A stretch of 64,000 bases of DNA from DATFKA01 sp035268885 (GCA_035268885.1 DATFKA010000107.1:1-64000); one strand, 5' to 3'. Counted from the stretch's first letter, positions 43,713-53,629 are shown. Numbers and translations are program-made. The notes: a model not told the origin generated them from the letters alone.

Positions 43713-43730
43713 GACAAGGCATGCCTTGTC
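43713..43730. terminator. 18-bp perfect palindrome between hemL and the kinase gene
   Basis: GACAAGGCATGCCTTGTC is a perfect palindrome in the 44-base gap between hemL and the downstream kinase gene. It could be a weak terminator or attenuator (short T tract only), or a protein-binding site. Confidence 0.45.
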
Positions 43731-43734
43731 TTTA

Positions 43735-45045
43735 CTACGTACTATGGACAATATCCATGGCCTGGCAGATGATCTGGGCAGCCTCTTGTAGGTCTTCTTG
43801 GCGGTGAGCGGCGGAAACAAAACCAACTTCGTAGCCCGAGGGGCCCAGGTAGACGCCATTTTGCAGGAGTTCGTGGTGGAGTACTTTAAATTTCTCCATA
43901 CTTTCGGCTTCGATTTGATCGGCTACCATGATTCGGTTTTTCGCGAAAGCGATCCAGAAAATGGACCCGATCTGCTGAATATGAACGGCGTAGTCGCGTG
44001 CGTCGCAATAATCCTGGATCTGTTTCACGAAAGTCTGAGTTTTGCGGTTCATACTTTCGTAAAAATCGGGAGCGAGCAACTGCTTTAAGGCAGCGTACCC
44101 GGCGGCCATGGCTACGGGGTTAGCGCTGAGCGTGCCGGCTTGATACACCGGTCCTTCGGGTGCAATGTGACTCATGATTTCATTGCTGGCCGCATAGGCA
44201 CCCACGGGCATTCCTCCACCGATGATCTTGCCGTAGGTGATAATATCGGGCTGAATATCGTAAAGACCGGCTGCACCCTCAAATCCTACCCGGAAGCCGG
44301 AAATTACCTCATCAAAAATGAGCAATACCCCGTATTTAAAGGCTTTTATGCGCAAGCATTCCAGAAAGGAAGGGTCCTGTAAAAGTAATCCATTATTGGC
44401 CGGCACCGGCTCTACGATGATACAGGCGATATCTTCGTGGTGCTCTTGTAAGGTTTCCTCTAGTGCCTGGCGGTCATTGAGCGGTAGGACCAGTGTCTCC
44501 TGAGCAAAGGAAGGTGGAATGCCGGCGGAGGTGCTCACGCCAAAAGTCGCCAGGCCCGATCCGGCCTTTACCAACAGGGAATCGACGTGACCGTGGTAGC
44601 AGCCTTCGAATTTAACTACTTTATTTTTACCCGTTACGCCACGGGCCAGACGGATAGCCGACATCACTGCTTCGGTCCCAGAGCTCACAAAACGGATTTT
44701 TTCAATGTATCGATTATTTTCTACGATTAGTTTACCCAGTTCGTTACCCAGGCGATTGGGCGTGCCAAAGGATGTACCCTTGGCTACGGTTTTGAGTACT
44801 AGCTCACGGATATCTTCATTATTATGTCCCAGGATAAGGGGCCCCCAGGAGCAGCAAAAATCGATGTACTGATTATCATCTTCGTCCGTAATGCGACAGC
44901 CCTGGCCTTCTTTAATGAAGAGGGGAGGACCAGAAACCGATTTAAAAGCCCGGACGGGAGAATTTACGCCACCTGGAAAATATTGCTTAGCTTCGTCGAA
45001 TAATTGCTGGGAAGTAGTCCGTTTGATTTTGCTTGTCAGCTCCAT
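43735..45045 (-). CDS. hemL: Glutamate-1-semialdehyde 2,1-aminomutase
   Basis: A 436-residue PLP enzyme that makes 5-aminolevulinate for haem synthesis by the C5 pathway. Recognisable parts are FPGGVNSPVRAFKSVSGPPL near the N terminus, RFVSSGTEAVMSAIRLARG, the PLP-binding FDEVISGFRVGFEGAAG and the Schiff-base Lys in ITYGKIIGGGMPVGAYA. The length is standard. It is followed on the same strand by a two-component system after a palindrome; whether they are co-transcribed is unclear. Confidence 0.97.
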   Translation of the reverse strand: MELTSKIKRTTSQQLFDEAKQYFPGGVNSPVRAFKSVSGPPLFIKEGQGCRITDEDDNQYIDFCCSWGPLILGHNNEDIRELVLKTVAKGTSFGTPNRLGNELGKLIVENNRYIEKIRFVSSGTEAVMSAIRLARGVTGKNKVVKFEGCYHGHVDSLLVKAGSGLATFGVSTSAGIPPSFAQETLVLPLNDRQALEETLQEHHEDIACIIVEPVPANNGLLLQDPSFLECLRIKAFKYGVLLIFDEVISGFRVGFEGAAGLYDIQPDIITYGKIIGGGMPVGAYAASNEIMSHIAPEGPVYQAGTLSANPVAMAAGYAALKQLLAPDFYESMNRKTQTFVKQIQDYCDARDYAVHIQQIGSIFWIAFAKNRIMVADQIEAESMEKFKVLHHELLQNGVYLGPSGYEVGFVSAAHRQEDLQEAAQIICQAMDIVHST

Positions 45046-45156
45046 TAATCGTAATTTTTGTATGGAAAGTGTCCAAGGAATAATAACTTCGCGAGTAAAG
45101 TTAGAGAAAACTGGAGCATTTGGTATATTTAAGCGCGTAATTTAATAGTAAAAGCC

Positions 45157-46131
45157 ATGCAAATTGACGTCGGAGCAGTCATCGCTTCTCTCTTATACGA
45201 AAACGAAACCGTAAGCATTCCTGGACTGGGGGCTTTTATCAAAACGCCCCATAATGCGGAGATTGATACGGTACAGGGCCAGGCCAGGCCCGAGCGCAGT
45301 ATCATTGACTTTGATCAGGATATGCCCATCGACGACGGACTGCTCATTGCGCACGTGAAGGAAAAATACAGCCTGAAATACCTGGAGGCAAAACAAACGG
45401 TCAGTCGTTATGTGGAAGAAGTAAAGTCAGCCCTGCAACGCAAGGAGACGGTGGTCATTCCGGCCGTAGGACGACTCTATAAAGATTATAACGAAGAGAC
45501 GAAATTCATTGCGGCCGACACCAACTTTAATCTGGATACTTTCGGTCTGCCAGAGGTCTCGATCCAGCCACTTACGCCACGCACAGCGGAGAGTGTGGCC
45601 GCAGAACCGGAAATTGTAGCGGAGTCTCGCAATCAGTGGATTGGTCAAAATTGGCCTGTGCTATTGATGTTGTTTGTATTACTTTCCGTACTACTCGGTT
45701 TCCTTTATTTCTATCCGAAGTATCTACAACGAAAAGAACAGGACCCCACCGCTAATTTGCCTACGAATCGGCTGAACGTAAAGCCCCCCGCTGCGGATCA
45801 AGAGACCGCCGATTTGGCGGAACCTCCCGCTGCGGAGACAGAAAGCCCGGAAGCCGACTATGATGACAGCCCTATGGATGATCCCGTGCGCGAAGGTATG
45901 GACCAGAGCGCTACCTGCGTTATCGCTATTGGTATATTCCGCGAAAAGGAAAATGTAGATAAATTGGTGCAGGAATTGATGAACGCCGGCTATGAACCTT
46001 ATATCGAGCAATTGCGTTCTACAACTCGCGTGGGTGTACAATTTAAATACGAGTCCAGCCGGGAGATTGACGCGAAATTACAAGATGTTAGAGAGAAATT
46101 TGTCCGGGAGGCCTTCATACTTAAAAAGTAG
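45157..46131 (+). CDS. HU-CCDC81 and SPOR domain protein
   Basis: A 324-residue, single-pass protein. Residues 1-130 are the paired HU-CCDC81 bacterial domains (VASLLYENETVSIPGLGAF in part; ETVVIPAVGRLYKDYNEETK), 160-188 a membrane helix (WPVLLMLFVLLSVLLGFLYF), 190-250 an acidic Pro-rich linker, and 250-324 a SPOR domain that binds denuded peptidoglycan (TCVIAIGIFREKENVDKLVQ). This architecture is typical of Bacteroidota and links a DNA-binding-like cytoplasmic part with division-site peptidoglycan. It is 27 bases upstream of the alpha/beta hydrolase gene. Confidence 0.9.
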   Translation: MQIDVGAVIASLLYENETVSIPGLGAFIKTPHNAEIDTVQGQARPERSIIDFDQDMPIDDGLLIAHVKEKYSLKYLEAKQTVSRYVEEVKSALQRKETVVIPAVGRLYKDYNEETKFIAADTNFNLDTFGLPEVSIQPLTPRTAESVAAEPEIVAESRNQWIGQNWPVLLMLFVLLSVLLGFLYFYPKYLQRKEQDPTANLPTNRLNVKPPAADQETADLAEPPAAETESPEADYDDSPMDDPVREGMDQSATCVIAIGIFREKENVDKLVQELMNAGYEPYIEQLRSTTRVGVQFKYESSREIDAKLQDVREKFVREAFILKK

Positions 46132-46158
46132 AACAGCTCTGAACGATTAATAGTAACA

Positions 46159-46971
46159 ATGACAGACACAAAAGAACTACTACACTATAAGATTTACGAC
46201 GAGAGTCCTAATAAAGAATGGCTGATTTTCATCCACGGAGCGGGAGGAAGCATCGTTACCTGGAAATATCAGGTCGCCGCCTTCAAGCCGTATTTTCGAC
46301 TACTTTTATTAGACCTCAGGGACCATGGTAAGTCTAAGAATATGTATCCGGAGTACGAATCTTACGATTTCGATATCGTTGCGGGTGATATTCTTAAGGT
46401 AATTGATCATTTGGGGATTGAGAAAGCGCACTTTATGTCGCTTTCCCTGGGTAGCGTTATTCTGCAAAAGATTGAAGCCAAGCGCCCGGCCATGGTTGAT
46501 AAGATGATTATGGCGGGTGGTGTCTTTCGGGCTACCTGGAAGATAAAGTTATTCGTGCATTCCGCTAAATTTCTCAATTACCTCCTGCCTTACCGGGTGA
46601 TGTACAATTTGTTCTCCTGGGTGGTCTTGCCCCGGAAAAACCACGCTGATTCCCGGAGGATGTTTCGCCTGCAGTCCCAAAAGCTCAATCAGAATGAATA
46701 TTTGAAGTGGGTAGGCCTGTACAAAGATTTCTTTCGCCTGCTCAAAAACTACTTCCGTAAAGAATTACAATCCATTAGTCTGGTGGTGATGGGGGATGAG
46801 GACCACGTTTTCTTTGAGGCCGCTAAAAAATTCGTCTCCCACCATAAACAAATGGCTCAGTTGGTCATTTTTGAGCACTGCGGGCACATTTGTAATATTG
46901 AGGAATACGAAAAATTTAATCAGACGGTCCTTTCTTTTTTACTGGATCGTCCCCAGGCTTTAGCGCAGTAG
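46159..46971 (+). CDS. Alpha/beta hydrolase
   Basis: A 270-residue alpha/beta-hydrolase fold enzyme. The oxyanion-hole motif is FIHGAGGS, the nucleophile elbow is SLSLGS with S96 (a variant of GxSxG in which the first Gly is Ser), the acid is in VVMGDEDHVF and the base His in EHCGHICNIEE. Substrate unknown. Its last 12 bases overlap the end of the convergent surface-protein gene at 46960. Confidence 0.88.
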   Translation: MTDTKELLHYKIYDESPNKEWLIFIHGAGGSIVTWKYQVAAFKPYFRLLLLDLRDHGKSKNMYPEYESYDFDIVAGDILKVIDHLGIEKAHFMSLSLGSVILQKIEAKRPAMVDKMIMAGGVFRATWKIKLFVHSAKFLNYLLPYRVMYNLFSWVVLPRKNHADSRRMFRLQSQKLNQNEYLKWVGLYKDFFRLLKNYFRKELQSISLVVMGDEDHVFFEAAKKFVSHHKQMAQLVIFEHCGHICNIEEYEKFNQTVLSFLLDRPQALAQ

Positions 46972-49734
46972 GACAAAAGTGCCACTAATCAGTTCTCGTC
47001 GTCCGTCCCGATATTCCAACTCTGCCTGGAACAGGTAGGTTCCACTGTCAGCGGGTTGATTGCGATAAGTGCCATCCCAGCCTTCAAAAGGAGCATTGGG
47101 AGATATCCCGCGTTGTTCAAAAAGCAGCTCTCCCCAACGACTGAATACGCGCAGATAACTGATTTGCCGGATCTGGCTTCCGCCAAAAATGGTAAATCGC
47201 TCATTGATGCCGTCCTTATTGGGAGAGAAAGCATTGGGGCTATAGTAATCTTTCCTTTGTTCTACAAATATGGTAACATAATCTTCTAACAGGCAACCAT
47301 CGGGATAGCTTAGGCGAAGCCCATAGGTTTGGGTGCGTAGTGGGCGAACCCGGATGCTGAATTCGTTTAGGAAAGTAGCGTCTCCGGTATTGATCCATTC
47401 GGTAGCCAGCGGTGTTTCGGCGGGAAAAGCTTCGATAACCGTACTGTCTCCAGAGACAATACTTCTATCCTCCCCCAGGTCAAATAACAGGTTACTGCCG
47501 GAGCCAATGGAAACATTCGACTGTACCTGACAATCATTTAAGTCTTGAACAAAGAGCTCATAACTACCGGCCTCAAGGGCAGGGCTGATAAAGGGCAGGT
47601 CTCCAATAGGCGTAAAAAACTGACCATCGGTACTGTATTCGTAGGGGCCGACACCACCGCTGATTTGCTCAATGAGCAGGGCGGACGAACTTCCGCCACA
47701 ACCGGAAGAATCCTGTCCCAGGCGAATTTCCAATGGGGGCGGGGCGGTCAGGGTGTAGCTGAGGGTCTGGTTACAGCCAGCATCATCAGTTACGCTTACC
47801 TGGTAGGTACCCGCCGTGAGTTCCCGGATTTCCGTTTCGGTATCACCGGTACTCCAGTTGACCCGAAAAGGGGCCGTTCCGCCGGTAATACGCAGTGCCA
47901 GGCTACCGTCGCTGGCATCGGCACACGGGAGGCCAAAACCATTATAGTCCATTTCGGGATTTATAGCCAGCTCCAAATCACTAACCGCAACGGTTACCGA
48001 CTGGTCGGCCTGGCTGGTACAACCCGATTCGGCCTCCATCAGGGTATAAGTAGTGGTTTGCTCCGGACTAACTTCAACCTGTGTGCCATCCGTAACGTCG
48101 GTCAGGTATAAGAGTCCGGCCTGATCATCCTGGATTTCCAGGGTGGAAGTCCCCACTGTATTCAGATTGATGGTAAGCTTGGTGCTTTCTCCGGCACAGA
48201 TAGCTGCATCTCCCGAAAGACTGGCTTGTAATGGGGCCTGAAAGGTAAGGGCCACGTTGATAATACTATCGCAACCCCGGACCGTGCCCCCGGGGATGAT
48301 TTCCCGGCCAGTGGGATTATTAATATCGTAAAGCGTGCCGTTAACCAGGCGGAATTCGTCTTCGCAAATCTCTTCGGTGAGGTTGAAGGTTTTCGTTCCT
48401 CCGTTGGAAACCTCCATCCGTTCGTCGAGGAGAAGGGTGCAATTCAGGTCTTTCAAACTGACCAGTACCAGGTCGATGGGCCCCTGGTCTTCGGGGAAGT
48501 CTTCCGGGCAGATATCGAGTGAGCGTTCGTTAGTCAGGGCAATTAGATTCCTGGCGGCACTGCTATCCTGATGGCTAAAGTAGTAACGCAGTAAGAAAGG
48601 GCCATTCCCTTCAAAAGAGAAGTCGATGGTGTAGCAGGCGGTCTGGCAGGCGGATCCATTGGCCCGGTAAAGGTAACTAAGGGGCTCGATTTGTGCTTCG
48701 AATCCATTATTTGAATTAGGTATAAAGGTACAACCATCGGCATCCGTCACGCTAATGATATCCAGCCGACTGTTTGTACTAATGCTCATGTTCAGGGAGT
48801 CTCCGTTGACTACATTGGTTGCAAGGAGGGTGTCTTCTGTCTGGGTATACATTACCTCAAAGGGACCGCCGGTATCTGGTAATCGGAAATAAATGGTCTC
48901 TTCGTAAGCTTCGCAGGATCCGCATTCCCGGCAGTCGAGACCAACGGTATTTTCGAGGACGGCTATCCTTTCGGAAGGGGAGGGGTAATCTGCACAGGAG
49001 GGGAAGTTCCGCCAATTCTGTGGATCACTGAGTCGATCCATCCATTCGATCGCCGAAGCGGCTTCCAGTGGGCCGGCGTAGGCGGAAAAGTCGGTCACCC
49101 CGTTGGTAGTATTTTGATTAAAACAAGTCTGTAAACCCGGGGGGAGCCCCGATTCTTGGCTACTATCCCGGAAGGCATTCCAGCTATCGGAGGTATTAAA
49201 AGCATACAAAAATCGTCCGCCGGTGTAAGAGGCATCCTGACTGAACCCGCCAAACCCGGTAGCGCTGCCGTTCGACCAGCTGCCTCCCTGCATAAAGATT
49301 AATTGATCACCGCCCCCACTTAAGTTGAGCGCATTACCCACTGCGTGCAGTGGGGTAATGATCCAATCGCTATCCGGACTGGTGATTTGATAATTGCCAT
49401 TCGTACCCGCCGTTTGTAGGGTGACCACGCTGCCTGCCGGGAGATTAGCCCCACTGCGCTCGATGCGTAAGATGCCTTCCGAATTACCGAAGGTGCCGGG
49501 CTGAAGGCGCTCCCAGCCATTATCCGTCAGATCGATGATGGTGCCGGTTTGGATGGCTTTTAGGCTAACGAAACTAATGAGGTCTTCGCCCGGATCACCG
49601 CCACAGTCGCCATTGCTGACGTTGAGGCCAATCACGGCCAGATCACCCGGATAAAGTGTTGTCTGGGAATAAGTATTTTGAATAAGGAAAGTGAGCATAC
49701 TGGCGATTAGCCAGTATTGGTTCAGCGTCTTCAT
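46960..49734 (-). CDS. Secreted surface protein with SprB-like repeat and gliding-type (CHU_C) C-terminal domain
   Basis: A 924-residue exported protein; signal peptide MKTLNQYWLIASMLTFLIQN and on to SQT. The N-terminal 200 residues are an unassigned beta domain. About 600-665 resembles an SprB repeat (ADASDGSLALRITGGTAPFR, ELTAGTYQVSVTDDAGC). The last 90 residues are the type B T9SS/gliding-associated domain: NAFSPNKDGINERFTIFGGS, LRVFSRWGELLFEQRG, GWDGTYRNQPADSGTYLFQ. It is probably attached to the outer surface and may serve adhesion or motility. It is 13 bases downstream of the DUF2452 gene. Confidence 0.88.
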   Translation of the reverse strand: MKTLNQYWLIASMLTFLIQNTYSQTTLYPGDLAVIGLNVSNGDCGGDPGEDLISFVSLKAIQTGTIIDLTDNGWERLQPGTFGNSEGILRIERSGANLPAGSVVTLQTAGTNGNYQITSPDSDWIITPLHAVGNALNLSGGGDQLIFMQGGSWSNGSATGFGGFSQDASYTGGRFLYAFNTSDSWNAFRDSSQESGLPPGLQTCFNQNTTNGVTDFSAYAGPLEAASAIEWMDRLSDPQNWRNFPSCADYPSPSERIAVLENTVGLDCRECGSCEAYEETIYFRLPDTGGPFEVMYTQTEDTLLATNVVNGDSLNMSISTNSRLDIISVTDADGCTFIPNSNNGFEAQIEPLSYLYRANGSACQTACYTIDFSFEGNGPFLLRYYFSHQDSSAARNLIALTNERSLDICPEDFPEDQGPIDLVLVSLKDLNCTLLLDERMEVSNGGTKTFNLTEEICEDEFRLVNGTLYDINNPTGREIIPGGTVRGCDSIINVALTFQAPLQASLSGDAAICAGESTKLTINLNTVGTSTLEIQDDQAGLLYLTDVTDGTQVEVSPEQTTTYTLMEAESGCTSQADQSVTVAVSDLELAINPEMDYNGFGLPCADASDGSLALRITGGTAPFRVNWSTGDTETEIRELTAGTYQVSVTDDAGCNQTLSYTLTAPPPLEIRLGQDSSGCGGSSSALLIEQISGGVGPYEYSTDGQFFTPIGDLPFISPALEAGSYELFVQDLNDCQVQSNVSIGSGSNLLFDLGEDRSIVSGDSTVIEAFPAETPLATEWINTGDATFLNEFSIRVRPLRTQTYGLRLSYPDGCLLEDYVTIFVEQRKDYYSPNAFSPNKDGINERFTIFGGSQIRQISYLRVFSRWGELLFEQRGISPNAPFEGWDGTYRNQPADSGTYLFQAELEYRDGRRELISGTFVLLR

Positions 49735-49747
49735 AAATTATATTCGG

Positions 49748-50209
49748 TTAAAAACCTTTCCCTTTTTCTTGGACCTCCCAGGTGTGATCGGCCAGCATCT
49801 TTACGGTACCAATAAACTGGTAAGGCGGCTGGCTCCCCCATTCGTCGGGACCGACCATGGAAAGGACGTACTTCCCGTTGCTGCGTTCGTAAAGGTGATA
49901 GGTGAATCCGATTAGCGGCTCGAAATTGACCTCGGCCTGGTAGATTTGCTCAGAGATTTGCACGCGATCCTGAATGTGTTTGGCTTGTTGAGCCAGCAGC
50001 TCGATTTGCTCGCGGATCTGGCCGAGTTGCATATCGGTCTGCTCGTACATGGCACTGACTGCCCGTCCCTTGACGCGGCCTTTGTCAATGGGTTTGATTT
50101 GGACTCCGCCCACGGTATGGGCGTAGGGGAGGAGATGGGGATTCTCCGCTACTTTGTCCGGGTCAATTGGGTTGTGCGTTCTTTTGCTCTTCTCTTCCTT
50201 TTGGGCCAT
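49748..50209 (-). CDS. DUF2452 family protein
   Basis: A 153-residue cytoplasmic protein (THNPIDPDKVAENPHLLPYA, MYEQTDMQLGQIREQIELLA, LIGFTYHLYERSNGKYVLSM). The pattern matches DUF2452, which is conserved in Bacteroidota and some eukaryotes, of unknown function. It directly precedes the gliding-type surface protein gene on the same strand. Confidence 0.85.
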   Translation of the reverse strand: MAQKEEKSKRTHNPIDPDKVAENPHLLPYAHTVGGVQIKPIDKGRVKGRAVSAMYEQTDMQLGQIREQIELLAQQAKHIQDRVQISEQIYQAEVNFEPLIGFTYHLYERSNGKYVLSMVGPDEWGSQPPYQFIGTVKMLADHTWEVQEKGKGF

Positions 50210-50427
50210 GCTATACTATTTTGTGGCAAAGTAAATTTACGGGTTGAATTAAGTTAGAGTGTATTAAGGCTGGTCGCTCAAATAAAAAACCACTCTGAGT
50301 CAAAAATCGGAATTTTCCGGAAAAATGTCCAGTGGATCAGTAAAACGTCAGAAGGGCTACATGGTTTAACCGGGATGTAATACTTTTTGTGGTGCAGACG
50401 TTAAAAGGCAAAGCAAAAACATTACGC

Positions 50428-50775
50428 ATGCTATTGATCCTGTCTATATTGCTGAGCTTTACCGACCCGACTATTGCCTGGTTAACGGATACTACCCATG
50501 ATTTTGGAGATCTGGAAGTAAAAGAAACCTATTACCACACCTTTGAGTTCGCTAACATTAGCGAAGCTCCGCTTAGGATTGATAATATTCGCCCCAGCTG
50601 CGGCTGTACCATCCCCAATTGGACCCGCGATTGGATACAACCGGATTCCACGGCGACGATTCGAGTGGAATTTCGTCCGAATACGGCCGGATATACCCGC
50701 AAGCAGATCAAAGTCTACTTTAGTAGCCAGCGCAAGGCCGAAAAACTCTACCTGGAAGCTTACGTTGAGCGGTGA
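50428..50775 (+). CDS. DUF1573 domain exported protein
   Basis: About 115 residues from the ATG at 50428, which starts a signal peptide (MLLILSILLSFTDPTIA); GTG codons 12-13 codons upstream (50389, 50392) are alternatives. The rest is a DUF1573 domain: HDFGDLEVKETYYHTFEFAN, PLRIDNIRPSCGCTIPNW, FRPNTAGYTRKQIKVYF. The CGC motif is characteristic. These Ig-like proteins are common in Bacteroidota periplasms, function unknown. It lies 114 bases before lepB. Confidence 0.82.
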   Translation: MLLILSILLSFTDPTIAWLTDTTHDFGDLEVKETYYHTFEFANISEAPLRIDNIRPSCGCTIPNWTRDWIQPDSTATIRVEFRPNTAGYTRKQIKVYFSSQRKAEKLYLEAYVER

Positions 50776-50833
50776 TTTTGCGGCAAGCATCCAAAAAATG
50801 CAAAGGTTTATCTATCTTAACCGGCTGCTAACA

Positions 50834-50863
50834 TTTGCCAAGTGATAATTTCATTTATCTTTA
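50834..50863 (+). promoter_or_regulatory. Promoter of lepB
   Basis: TTTG (50834-50837) and TATCTTTA (50856-50863) with 18 bases between, one mismatch from the -7 consensus TAnnTTTG, 27 bases before the start codon. Confidence 0.55.
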
Positions 50864-50889
50864 CGGCTCGAAAACAAAAATAATTATAC

Positions 50890-52494
50890 ATGGGCTTCCT
50901 TTTATTCCTGCTCGTCTCCTATATACTGCTAAGTATCAGTCTGTATTTCTTGTTTCCCAAGGCCGATGTCGCTGCCGTTAAAGGACTGATCCCCGGCCTT
51001 AATTTTGTAGAATGGTGTAGGCTGATTGGGCGCAAGCCTATCCACGCCATTTTTCTGCTGATTCCCATCGTTAATATTTTTATCTACGCGGGGATGGCGG
51101 TAGACCTGGTGCGCTCCTTTAAGAAGTATTCTCTGTTGGATTCTGCACTGGCCATTATTGCGGCCCCTTTTTACTTTTTTTATCTGGCATTCAGCCCAAA
51201 AGAAAGTTACGACGGTCCGACGCGTGAAAAGGAGCAGGCTTACGCCGAAAAGCTGGAAGCGGCCCGTGAGAAGGGAAGAAAACGAGAGGTCAAAAAACTG
51301 GAGGATAACAATCCCTATCATAAATCGGTCTTTCGCGAATGGGTAGAAGCCATTGTATTTGCCGTGTTTGCGGCGGCTTTTATCCGGATGTTTTTGATTG
51401 AGGCCTACGTGATCCCCACGCCCTCGATGGAGGGGTCTTTGCTTACCGGCGATTTTCTTTTTGTGAGTAAAGCTACTTACGGTGTCCGTTTACCGGAAAC
51501 GGTAGCCATGGTGCCACTCCTCCATAACCGAATCCCCCGATTAAATCGGGAATCTTACCTGGAAAAACCCAGCCTGGAATACCGGCGACTACCCGGGTTT
51601 AAAGAAGTAGAACGGCACGATCCCGTGGTCTTTAATTACCCGGAAGGGGATAGCGTCTACGTAATGCCGGGTCGTACCTGGAGTGTTTACGACGTGCGTA
51701 GGGGATCCGTACCAGAACCCTATCTAAGTCGGATCGAAAGTGGAAAGGAGAAACTGGTGACTCGTCCGCGGGACAAGATGGATCATTATATCAAACGCTG
51801 TATTGCGGTGGCTGGTGATTCCCTGGAGATTCGTAACCGTACCGTGTATATTAACGGTGAGGAGACCACGCCTCCCGAGCATGTACAGTTCTTACACACC
51901 ATTGTCAATCCGGCGGGCGCGATTAATACGCGTAATTTTGATCAGTTTGGTATTTCACCGGACGATATTGCCCAGCAGGAAGGGAATACCATGCTGGTAT
52001 ATCTGGGCTCAAAAGCAGCCGAAGAAATGCGTCAATTGGATCCTAACTTGCAGATTACGCCCTTTGAATTTGGAGGGATTTACGATCAGCCTGGAACGGT
52101 CTTTCCTCACGACCCGGAGCAATTTGGCGATTGGAATCGCGATAACTACGGTCCGGTCTACATTCCGAAAGCCGGGGTAACCACGAAATTGACACCGAAA
52201 AACATTGTCCTTTATCAGCGTCTGATCCGCGTCTACGAAGGCAATGAACTGGAAATCCGGAATGGTAAATACTATATCAATGGTACGGAAACGGAGGAGT
52301 ACACCTTCCAACAAGACTACTACTGGATGATGGGGGATAATCGCCATAATTCGGAAGATTCGCGCATCTGGGGTTTCGTGCCGGAAACCCACATCGTCGG
52401 ACGCCCGCTGATCATCTGGTTCTCTACCAAGAACGGTAGTATTGGCAACGGCGTACGCTGGGATCGTATCTTTAAAAATGCCGCGAAGAGTTAG
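50890..52494 (+). CDS. lepB: Signal peptidase I with N-terminal membrane domain
   Basis: A 534-residue S26 peptidase that removes signal peptides at the outer face of the inner membrane. The N-terminal part (1-105) has helices of a separate membrane domain (LIPGLNFVEWCRLIGRKPIH), then a charged stretch and the anchor helix (about 150-172). The catalytic Ser is S179 in IPTPSMEGSLL and the general-base Lys is K302 in DHYIKRCIAVAGD; the C-terminal box is YYWMMGDNRHNSEDSRIWGF. Long lepB proteins of this kind, with large insertions between catalytic boxes, are usual in Bacteroidota. Confidence 0.95.
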   Translation: MGFLLFLLVSYILLSISLYFLFPKADVAAVKGLIPGLNFVEWCRLIGRKPIHAIFLLIPIVNIFIYAGMAVDLVRSFKKYSLLDSALAIIAAPFYFFYLAFSPKESYDGPTREKEQAYAEKLEAAREKGRKREVKKLEDNNPYHKSVFREWVEAIVFAVFAAAFIRMFLIEAYVIPTPSMEGSLLTGDFLFVSKATYGVRLPETVAMVPLLHNRIPRLNRESYLEKPSLEYRRLPGFKEVERHDPVVFNYPEGDSVYVMPGRTWSVYDVRRGSVPEPYLSRIESGKEKLVTRPRDKMDHYIKRCIAVAGDSLEIRNRTVYINGEETTPPEHVQFLHTIVNPAGAINTRNFDQFGISPDDIAQQEGNTMLVYLGSKAAEEMRQLDPNLQITPFEFGGIYDQPGTVFPHDPEQFGDWNRDNYGPVYIPKAGVTTKLTPKNIVLYQRLIRVYEGNELEIRNGKYYINGTETEEYTFQQDYYWMMGDNRHNSEDSRIWGFVPETHIVGRPLIIWFSTKNGSIGNGVRWDRIFKNAAKS

Positions 52495-52528
52495 GGGTAA
52501 AGGGTGAAATAACAAAAACTTGGCACGC

Positions 52529-52966
52529 CTACTCCTCAGTTCTGACTAATTTCATTAAACCCTGATAAGTGCTTTGTACTTCGGAGGGGACTTTGTAGTC
52601 AGTACTGCCCCAGGTCGTCTCTATGCTTTGTTCGGGACGTACCCAGTCCAGGAAGTAATAGCGATTACCGGGCTGCTGAGCACCGAGTAGGGTCGTGTCC
52701 ACCTGGTGTAAGGTGTTGAAGATTTCTTTGTAAACCTTTCGCTTTACCCGGGGTAGCAGGCTGGTCGAATCGGTCAGGCTTTCGTGTCGAAATAACTGCC
52801 CATTGTCCATGAGGGTAAAGGTGGTCCGGGCGCCGGTGAAGCCACCGCCGGAGCCAAAGCGTATAAATTCTTCAGAAGTTTCGGTGGGGGTATAGCGATT
52901 TCTTTGGCAGTTGGCCAGGAGTAGCAGACAGCAGCCTCCCAGTAGCAGATAGGAAAGTGTTTTCAT
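52529..52966 (-). CDS. Small lipoprotein of unknown function
   Basis: A 145-residue protein with a lipoprotein signal (LLLLANC, Cys at 20) and a mature part FIRFGSGGGFTGARTTFTLM that recalls small Bacteroidota lipoproteins of unknown role. Its start codon overlaps the end of the Nudix gene by one base, so the two are translationally coupled or at least co-transcribed. Confidence 0.75.
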   Translation of the reverse strand: MKTLSYLLLGGCCLLLLANCQRNRYTPTETSEEFIRFGSGGGFTGARTTFTLMDNGQLFRHESLTDSTSLLPRVKRKVYKEIFNTLHQVDTTLLGAQQPGNRYYFLDWVRPEQSIETTWGSTDYKVPSEVQSTYQGLMKLVRTEE

Positions 52967-53400
52967 TACTCGTTTTCTGCCAAGATAAGAATATCTATCT
53001 CCGAAAACGGCTTTTTGGTCTGGTAGTAATCCAGGGCAATGGCAATTTTTGCTTTGGTGGAGTTGGGCAGGTTCTTGAGTTTGTGCCAGGCTACTTTCTT
53101 AAATTTATCGGGTTCTCGCGTTTCTAATTCGCCTTTCCACTTTTTTGCTTTAAAGAACAGGGTGACTTTATGGTCCTTGCCTTTGATCTGCAGCATGGTA
53201 TGGACGAGTTCCAGATCATCTTCCTTTAGGATAACACCCGCTTCTTCCCAGCTCTCCCTTACGAGGGCTTGCAGGGCCGTTTCTCCCGGATCGATTTTAC
53301 CGCCCACCAGGGTGTAGGAACCCCCGTTTTTCTTGGTTTGCCGTAATAATAAGACTTTTCCTTCCTTTTCGAGGATCAGACGTACCCTGGTTTTACTCAT
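52966..53400 (-). CDS. Nudix hydrolase
   Basis: A 144-residue hydrolase of nucleoside diphosphate-linked compounds. The Nudix box is complete: GGKIDPGETALQALVRESWE continuing EAGV, with G, E, RE, EE and G in the right places. The substrate cannot be read. It overlaps the following lipoprotein gene by one base. Confidence 0.92.
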   Translation of the reverse strand: MSKTRVRLILEKEGKVLLLRQTKKNGGSYTLVGGKIDPGETALQALVRESWEEAGVILKEDDLELVHTMLQIKGKDHKVTLFFKAKKWKGELETREPDKFKKVAWHKLKNLPNSTKAKIAIALDYYQTKKPFSEIDILILAENE

Positions 53401-53522
53401 TGATCGATTATACTGGTTTAAATTTCAAACGGCTAAGTTAATCCACCAATATTACCTGAATGTAAAGTAATCGTTAAGTAGCATGCAGGCTATGAATAGG
53501 AATGGCTTAGATCAAATAGAAT

Positions 53523-53554
53523 TTTGAGCGAATGCTGAAAAATGCGTATATTTG
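53523..53554 (+). promoter_or_regulatory. Promoter of the cystathionine beta-synthase-like gene
   Basis: TTTG (53523-53526) and TATATTTG (53547-53554) with 20 bases between match the Bacteroidota consensus exactly. The predicted transcript starts near 53561, about 70 bases before the start codon. Confidence 0.75.
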
Positions 53555-53629
53555 TGGTAACACAAAAGCCACAATTCCCTAATGTCCGATCATTTACCTA
53601 ATCGACTATAACTGAAAACCATCGAGATT

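Noticed and set aside
46960..46971. Overlap of two convergent genes as a misannotation
   Set aside because: Both C termini are well supported (alpha/beta hydrolase end; CHU_C end LISGTFVLLR), so the 12-base overlap appears real.
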